DNA of 64,000 bases. Origin: Sergeia podlipaevii (taxonomy: Eukaryota > Euglenozoa > Kinetoplastea > Trypanosomatida > Trypanosomatidae). The notes beneath the pieces were generated by a model. That model was not told where the DNA came from. It saw only the letters and a program-made list of their open reading frames with translations, and did no database searches. The stretch is taken from assembly GCA_030849805.1 (NCBI GenBank), contig JASANZ010002269.1, positions 1 to 64,000 on the forward strand. Reading direction: 5' to 3'. Shown here piece after piece: positions 59,301 to 64,000 of this stretch. Position numbers and translations under genes: made by a program. Each line of letters begins with the position of its first letter. The stretch's first letter is position 1.

Positions 59301-61794
59301 GGCGGCGCAGGTTGGGGAGACGAAGCGACTACCGCTGCTGGCACAGTACGTCAGGCATCTGCTTCAGGTGGCGGAGAACGCCAAACTGGGGGAGGAGGCA
59401 CAACTGTGCGACCCTGCTGCGCTCTCCGTGCTCGTCGCTGCAACGCCAACAACAACAACAACAACAACGGCAACAACAAAAGAGCAAGGAGGCAGAATTA
59501 GCGTACCCGCGGCGGTACAGAAGGTGCTGCTTGCTTACAGAGGCAAAGATCCAGAGCGAAGCGACCTGCCTCTGCAGAATGGCTTGGTGACCGCATTCAA
59601 CTTGCATATTGCACGGGAGCGACGTAAGCCACAGGAGCAGCCTTCAGCCATGCACCTTGGCGAGGAGGACAGTACCGCATTGTTCGTTTTAAATGGGCGC
59701 GTCGTTGCGCTGGAAGGCCACTTTATTGCAGAGGACTTTGCCTTGGCGACACGACAGCAGACGCACGTGGGGTCGGCCATGCGGTACGCGGTGGAGAAGA
59801 TTCCCTTCACGGAGCTCAGCGCTGGTGCGGTGGGCTTTACCGCTGACGAGCTGGACGCTTCATTTATTGCGTCCAAAGTGGCGGCGCTGGCGAGCGTGAT
59901 GAATACTGCTCGGGCAGGTAGCGGTGGCTTGCCCCGTGAAGAGCAAGTTGTGCCGCCGCTCTCAGCGCTGCCCCACACCTCCTTCTCGGTTGAACCTCCA
60001 GCAGGGGTGGCAGTGCGGCATCAACTGACTGCCGTAGTCGACCCGTCCTCGCGCGGCTCGCAATTGCTGGTTTCTCTTTGTGACTTTGCTTCACGCTCCG
60101 GCCTCGGCATCCGCCTCAGCGTCGTTCTTAATCCTTCTCTTGACGTCAAGAAGCCTATTCGAAATGTGTTCACGTACGTGGTGGAGGCGGAGCCTGTCTT
60201 CGATGCTGCCACCGGCCGAACCGTGGAGCCCATCGCCGTCTTCAGGGGACTGCCAGCAAGGCAGTTGCTGACGTTAGGTGTAGAGGAGCCTGAGTCTTGG
60301 ATTGTGTTTCCGCTGCGCGCAGAGCATGATCTGGACAACATCATCCTTGATCGTCTTCCCAAGGGTAATCAGTTCTTGACTGCCACCTACGGCTTGAGAG
60401 CGATGCTTGTGACTGGAAGCGCCACAGCAGCGGGCGGTATGAACGCTGGCACACCCCCGAGTGGCTTACCACTGGTTCTTCGCACACGTGACGAGCGCAC
60501 TGACACGATGGTGATGGCGAACTACGGCTACTACCAGTTGCGTGCCACGCCTGGCGTGTGGCGGCTTTCTGTGCAGCCAGGGCCTGCAGCGGCGGCCTTT
60601 TACATCAGCAATATCGCAGGGCGTTCAATACCGCTGGGAGGATCGTGCCACCCACGCAGTACGGATAGTGATGGTGTTGCTGCTGCTGGAGTTGATGATG
60701 TACAGCAGCGGCAGGGAGTGGACTGCTCGAAAGGTCAAGGCATTCCCATAATTGTGGACTCGCTGCGTGGCCAGTTTATCTCGCTGGAGGTTCGTGGGGT
60801 GGCAGGCAATGAGAAGACAATGGACAGCATTGGAGCTGAGCTCGCAGCTCAGTCACATCGTCAGTGGCCTCCGAGTAGGGGAGACAAGGAGGCAGTTGCG
60901 CCGCCGCCAAAGCCCACGCTAAACGTTTTCTCGGTGGCCTCTGGGCACCTGTACGAGCGCTTTCTGCGCATGATGATGTACAGTGTCTTCACCGCCTCTT
61001 CGGATAAGCACGGCGCCAACACTACACGAGTTAAGTTTTGGGTAATCGAGAACTTCTTATCTCCACAGTTTAAGGAGTACATTCCGCTGCTCGCGCAGAG
61101 CTATGGCTTTGAGGTTGGCTTTGTCTCCTATCATTGGCCGTGGTGGTTGCCCAAGCAGACGGAGAAGCAGCGGAAGATCTGGGCTTACAAAATTCTCTTT
61201 CTTGATGTGCTTTTCCCCTTAGACGTGGAGAGGGTTATCTTCGTCGATGCGGACCAGAGCGCTCGCGCAGACCTGCATGAGCTTTACAACATGGATATCA
61301 AGGACAACGCAATTGCAATGACGCCATTTTGCGTGAAGCACCCCAACACCGCGACCGTTGGGTTTCGCTTCTGGCAGCACGGCTTCTGGAAGGACCATCT
61401 CCGTGGTCGTCCGTACCACATCAGCGCCATCTTCCTTGTGGATCTCCAGCGATTCCGTGCGATGCGAGTGGGCGACCGCTACCGCGCAGTGTACAGCCAG
61501 CTCTCACACGACCCCAATAGTCTCTCTAACTTGGATCAGGACTTGCCAAATTACTTGCAGCCCAGCGTTCCGATCTTCTCGCTACCAGAGGAGTGGCTGT
61601 GGTGTGAAACGTGGTGCAGCGCTGACAGCAAGGCGAGTGCCAAGACGATTGATCTCTGCAACAACCCACTCACGAAAATGCCGAAGTTGGACAACGCGAA
61701 GTTTATCATCCCCAACTGGGAGAATACGGACGACATGCTTGAGAAGCGGGCGACGGACGTTTTGGAGGAGCACAGGAAGGCAAACATGAAGTAA
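56374..61794 (+). CDS. UGGT: UDP-glucose:glycoprotein glucosyltransferase (UGGT)
   Basis: This 1806-residue ER enzyme adds glucose to high-mannose N-glycans on misfolded glycoproteins so that calreticulin can rebind them. A signal peptide is seen at about 1-40 (hydrophobic FYLLAVFVLLSACA). The large N-terminal part (to about 1400) corresponds to the thioredoxin-like folding sensor and beta-sandwich modules. The catalytic GT24 domain starts at about 1515 (LNVFSVASGHLYERF) with the DxD motif D1625-A-D1627 in FVDADQSAR, WAYKILFLDVLFP, PYHISAIFLVDL and SNLDQDLPNY. Low-complexity inserts (for example a Thr run at about 1026-1034) are present. The C-terminus RKANMK lacks a KDEL-type signal. Confidence 0.97.
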   Translation: MEHSQRGSHRVCTPAPFAIFYLLAVFVLLSACATHGAHAKGVVVSLEAPWTETPFLQESCEWAGRTHGASGFYKCLEALWSKAAKSEGDAAQAWQGGARTLPQEAQYSAAKEMAREVFGLSGSAAALFSAEMAARVYSPAVEAHSVLAVEAKAAATADKGKGQESCTAQPFAMVFDVRGAQVGVATDAKELKRLIVSASIGAPQDCYDESKEDARAGVVAQVVYDRLDYVYPSFSYSDDLAASVSIDGVVVVLYGLVGEATSMLLYDAVQESAEDTHLVFVFRHLPASAMRLCGDSAVGGDAAASQWESPLVLQGYGATVDFKSMEYKVIDEKKAATDEEGKGEKSDSLSAKEEPSVLASEEAIIGGIDIGLLKKRFSDLSGKLDTFATYLEDAVSGGAGTEARVDFDLWELQNIGVAAAQMVSEAGSPEEKLRALTDIVSHFPLHASRLSRIAADQRRVSEISAEVKQLQQVFGLAPADEGLVFLNGHLMEPREVSLYGLLEMLREEEKRIEGTRKVLTTRRPYTLKTDTQEVEAEEVVAVDDATMLRIRKELASHVARYLSGDADEEEDDGRDEPGAPLRVNMPVDHVLWLNDIESDEMYQSLPVSLKALLQPPTRGGHFLFPRRNLIHIVAIVDPSSISGMQSIMTLFKLMQQGMMARLGLVIVDKNWQETVDDREDETRVSSAGTPAGVSGSTTFVRAAMMAATMQILKEEEGIQAVAKFIIDVFQLIEKQHGSSGDDIPEVIIRSAAERALKGISDTPVMSLITEKDFLEPFQRVQHDLHTRMHATGESIILINGAVSGEGSSIGEVVRSEMASLGSLVSMGVLKDNMEDLYTVIMQHYRALPHFQPALEGPSVAIALNTKEMADFLHWRAFMPLTTYDGATPVVTSVFYIPRNATALRSLRLLLASMEAMEQCTTPRGSFWRRSSSSSSIAPECTGTQLTLAVPTHVLPSAVGAEVDTMAGLLEVVWRAVAAQVGETKRLPLLAQYVRHLLQVAENAKLGEEAQLCDPAALSVLVAATPTTTTTTTATTKEQGGRISVPAAVQKVLLAYRGKDPERSDLPLQNGLVTAFNLHIARERRKPQEQPSAMHLGEEDSTALFVLNGRVVALEGHFIAEDFALATRQQTHVGSAMRYAVEKIPFTELSAGAVGFTADELDASFIASKVAALASVMNTARAGSGGLPREEQVVPPLSALPHTSFSVEPPAGVAVRHQLTAVVDPSSRGSQLLVSLCDFASRSGLGIRLSVVLNPSLDVKKPIRNVFTYVVEAEPVFDAATGRTVEPIAVFRGLPARQLLTLGVEEPESWIVFPLRAEHDLDNIILDRLPKGNQFLTATYGLRAMLVTGSATAAGGMNAGTPPSGLPLVLRTRDERTDTMVMANYGYYQLRATPGVWRLSVQPGPAAAAFYISNIAGRSIPLGGSCHPRSTDSDGVAAAGVDDVQQRQGVDCSKGQGIPIIVDSLRGQFISLEVRGVAGNEKTMDSIGAELAAQSHRQWPPSRGDKEAVAPPPKPTLNVFSVASGHLYERFLRMMMYSVFTASSDKHGANTTRVKFWVIENFLSPQFKEYIPLLAQSYGFEVGFVSYHWPWWLPKQTEKQRKIWAYKILFLDVLFPLDVERVIFVDADQSARADLHELYNMDIKDNAIAMTPFCVKHPNTATVGFRFWQHGFWKDHLRGRPYHISAIFLVDLQRFRAMRVGDRYRAVYSQLSHDPNSLSNLDQDLPNYLQPSVPIFSLPEEWLWCETWCSADSKASAKTIDLCNNPLTKMPKLDNAKFIIPNWENTDDMLEKRATDVLEEHRKANMK

Positions 61795-62715
61795 GCACAG
61801 GTAGCTGAAAGAAGAGGGGGTGGGAAAGAAAGAAGTGAAACAGAAATTCTAAGAATAAAAAAAAATTACACTATCGACGGTGAAATGGTTTTTTAAAAAA
61901 AAAATATAGTTTATAAACGATCTGCTTCTTGAGTATCTATACACACATCGAATGACGGATAGTTTTACTTGAAACGTAGTATAAAAACGCGATGAAGCCA
62001 CTGTTCTTATTATTATCATTTTTTTAGCATTGTTTCCGTTGCTTGGAATCTGCCATGCAGTTAGAACCTACAAAAAAAAAAATCTACTGGATTAACTGCC
62101 CTTTGTATGTACCCGCCAGCGCGTGCACTTCTGCTCTAAGCGTGGGTGCGCAGTTTATTGATGCACTTGCTACTTTGCTTTTTTTTTTTCTTCCCCTCTT
62201 CCTTCTTCCCTTTTTCATGAGGTTTTTATTGTTGTGCTCTCTTACATATATATACATATATCGGGAAGAGTTGAAGGAGTAAAAATTTTCTTCGTGAAAA
62301 AAAAAGAGGACGCTATCAGTTGGTCGGTGCGAGTTTTGTGCTCTGGTCAAGTAGTTTTTATTCTCTTTATATTTATTTTATTTTCCTTTCACTTCAAGCA
62401 CATTCAGACTAGGCTCGTCAGAGTACAATCAAGCTACTTCCTTCAGCACATTTTTTTCTCTATTTTAGTAAGGCACTCTCTTTTATATATAAGCAGGGCC
62501 CTCGTTCAATTTCTTTTTTAAAAAAAGAATTCACAAGCGGAACACTGAAAAGGCTAATTTAAATACATATATTTTTTTTTCTTCAATTGCACGTTTTTTT
62601 TTTGTCGCTTTTCTTATTACTTTTTTTTTTTTTACTTCTCTTATTGTGTTGCTCGAGTGACCAGCATTTTAATTCCGAACTAGGCAGTGCATGTGAAAAA
62701 AAAAAAAAAAAGCAG
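61795..62715. other. Intergenic region between UGGT and CCHC protein genes
   Basis: About 920 bases of T-rich sequence with runs at 62184-62194, 62570-62580 and 62619-62633, and an A run immediately before the last gene (about 62696-62710). TA repeats lie near 62248-62261. No gene is recognised. Confidence 0.65.
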
Positions 62716-64000
62716 ATGACAAGTCATCAAGCGTCATGCCCTCTTGCCTCCAACTGGACTGCTGAGAAGAATGCCTGTGTGGACTGGTCCAGTCCTGAGG
62801 ATGCTCTCTGCAACGGCTTTACACTACTCCAGCTGCTAGAGATGCATCCAAAGTTAGCCACACACTTGAACGCACGCAAGGAGGAGAAGCAGTCACTCAA
62901 GACTGTATTTCTGTCTCCACAGCAGCATGATGCGCAGGTCGCCGCGCTGCAGCAGTGGCACTCCGCTGGACTACTAAGCGAGCGCGCAGAAAGGTGGTGT
63001 CGATACTGTGGTAAGAAGGGACACACACGACTAGGCTGCTCGGTGCGCGAGACAGAGACAGCAGCTGGCGCAGTCGCAGACGTGGAAGCTGCCAGCGAGG
63101 CTACTGTTACCGGCTCTCAGGTCAAAAAACCAGTGTTCAGTGTAATTGCGAAGTTTCACGCGCACCAGCAGCACCTAGAACGTCTGAAGTTGCTAGAGGA
63201 GAAGAAACGCCACCTGGAAATGTCCAGCACTGGTAAGAGCATCGGGAGACCGCAGCAGCAGCAGCAGCGCTGGCAGAACCAAAAGCAGCAACAGCACCAG
63301 AGGCGAGGTGGGGGCAGACCTGGAGCTCAGTCGCCGTCTAGGCCCAACCGCGATCTTCAGCTCTTCTCAGAAGAGCGCCGCCGTGGTATTGTGGGCCGCA
63401 TGGATACCCAGTACAACATTGGCTTTGTACGTGTGGCAGATGTGGGCGACATAAAATTCTTTATTGACCGCGTTGACTACGGTGTGAAGGAGGTCGCAGT
63501 TGGGGATGCTGTCACGCTCAAAGTAGATCACAGTCGTGACTATCCGCTTGCTGTAGATGTGCGACCCGAGAGACCCGTGGTATCTTTGGATGACGCCATG
63601 CGCTTTGTGAATCGCTGCCGCACGTGTAGACAGCCGGTCACCGTTCTTGCGATGTTGCTCGCGCACCAACACGAGTGGTATGAGGTGCTGCGCTTGGTGC
63701 GCTCCACCGCGAGGACAGAGAGCACTGCATACGTTAGGGGTGTTCACACGCTTATTGAGCTCATCACCTTCACAGGGAACAGGGACCCCATTCATCTCAA
63801 TGTACTGCAGGAGTTTCTTAGAATGACGATATCGAGGCCTCCGCAGCGCCAGCAGGCCGGCGCAAGCGGCACTGTTCCTGCTTCTGCTGTGGTGCCTACA
63901 GCTAATGAGCCCGTGGGGGATCGATTTTTTCCTGACATGGTGCTTGCCGCGCTTGAGGTCCAGTTGCGTAGTCTCAATGATCTTGTGAGTAGTGCTGCCT
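62716..64000 (+). CDS. CCHC zinc-knuckle protein with cold-shock-like segment, partial at window end
   Basis: The frame from the ATG at 62716 stays open for 428 codons to the edge. It begins MTSHQASCPLASNWTAEK. A CCHC zinc knuckle is present at about residues 95-108 (CRYCGKKGHTRLGC). It is followed by a helical charged stretch, a Q/R/G-rich linker (about 180-210) and, at about 227-290, a segment with the spacing of a cold-shock/S1-type RNA-binding fold: GIVGRMDTQYNIGFVRV, then IKFFIDRVDYGVKEVAVGDAVTL. A further C-x2-C pair (RCRTCRQP) and helical region follow. I expect a large RNA-binding protein; similarity to ZNFX1- or UPF1-like helicases with N-terminal accessory domains is possible but only the missing C-terminus could show it. 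Confidence 0.8.
   Translation, partial: MTSHQASCPLASNWTAEKNACVDWSSPEDALCNGFTLLQLLEMHPKLATHLNARKEEKQSLKTVFLSPQQHDAQVAALQQWHSAGLLSERAERWCRYCGKKGHTRLGCSVRETETAAGAVADVEAASEATVTGSQVKKPVFSVIAKFHAHQQHLERLKLLEEKKRHLEMSSTGKSIGRPQQQQQRWQNQKQQQHQRRGGGRPGAQSPSRPNRDLQLFSEERRRGIVGRMDTQYNIGFVRVADVGDIKFFIDRVDYGVKEVAVGDAVTLKVDHSRDYPLAVDVRPERPVVSLDDAMRFVNRCRTCRQPVTVLAMLLAHQHEWYEVLRLVRSTARTESTAYVRGVHTLIELITFTGNRDPIHLNVLQEFLRMTISRPPQRQQAGASGTVPASAVVPTANEPVGDRFFPDMVLAALEVQLRSLNDLVSSAA

Noticed and set aside
62696..62710. A run just before the last gene, like a retroposon poly(A) tail
   Set aside because: There is no upstream element sequence and no target-site duplication; A and T runs are common in all spacers.

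Overview
The window looks like nuclear DNA of a trypanosomatid (kinetoplastid) protist. The evidence is gene organisation and gene content. Twenty-eight intact or window-clipped protein genes are intron-free in appearance and are packed head to tail in two strand-polarised arrays. They are separated by 0.3-1.7 kb of AT-rich sequence full of poly-T and pyrimidine tracts, TA and TTA microsatellites and AG dinucleotides, as expected for trans-splicing with spliced leader RNA coupled to polyadenylation. The 51-residue eL39, the Rab GDI, the dynamin-like protein, the two-zinc-finger USP5 type enzyme and UGGT are all of eukaryotic type. Standard stop codons are used. I cannot name the genus from the sequence. 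I found no tRNA, rRNA, CRISPR or insertion sequence.

Layout. Positions 1-2988 carry a minus-strand array: the 5' end of a kinesin motor gene (cut by the window edge), ribosomal protein eL39 (missed by simple ORF finding because of its size) and aspartyl aminopeptidase. Positions 2989-3674 are a divergent strand-switch region with a GC-rich core, two G-runs and a hairpin, the likely RNA polymerase II initiation zone for both arrays. From 3675 to the right edge 25 plus-strand genes follow. In order they are COQ7 hydroxylase, a short NAP/SET protein, a BAR-like protein with adaptor-binding motifs, a MAP kinase kinase, mitochondrial enoyl-CoA hydratase, a USP5-like deubiquitinase, two tandem acyltransferase paralogues, an unknown 206-residue protein, GINS subunit Sld5, a coiled-coil protein resembling PPP1R21, an M1 aminopeptidase, a divergent glycerol-3-phosphate dehydrogenase-like protein, DNAAF11/LRRC6, a dynamin-like GTPase, a 1360-residue type I surface protein with five cysteine repeats, a mitochondrial-type zinc-ribbon protein, a DTW-domain protein, Rab GDI, a CDK-like kinase, actin-interacting protein 1, sterol C-8 isomerase, a VIT/CCC1-like transporter, UGGT and a CCHC/cold-shock-like protein running off the edge.

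How the genes work together. As in other kinetoplastids, neighbours in one array are mostly not functionally linked; they share transcription, and control is expected after transcription. Loose themes do appear: membrane traffic (BAR-like, dynamin, GDI, PPP1R21-like), secretory quality control (UGGT), lipid and sterol metabolism (two acyltransferases, ERG2-like, enoyl-CoA hydratase, COQ7), replication (Sld5), flagellum and cytoskeleton (kinesin, DNAAF11, AIP1) and peptide turnover (two aminopeptidases, USP5).

Most worth a second look are the strand-switch region, the five-repeat surface protein, the CDK-like kinase with valine at the usual activating threonine, the dehydrogenase-like protein with changed catalytic positions, the BAR-like protein with DPF/DLF motifs, the PPP1R21-like protein and the clipped CCHC/cold-shock protein. 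All homology calls were made by eye from remembered family patterns, without a database search.
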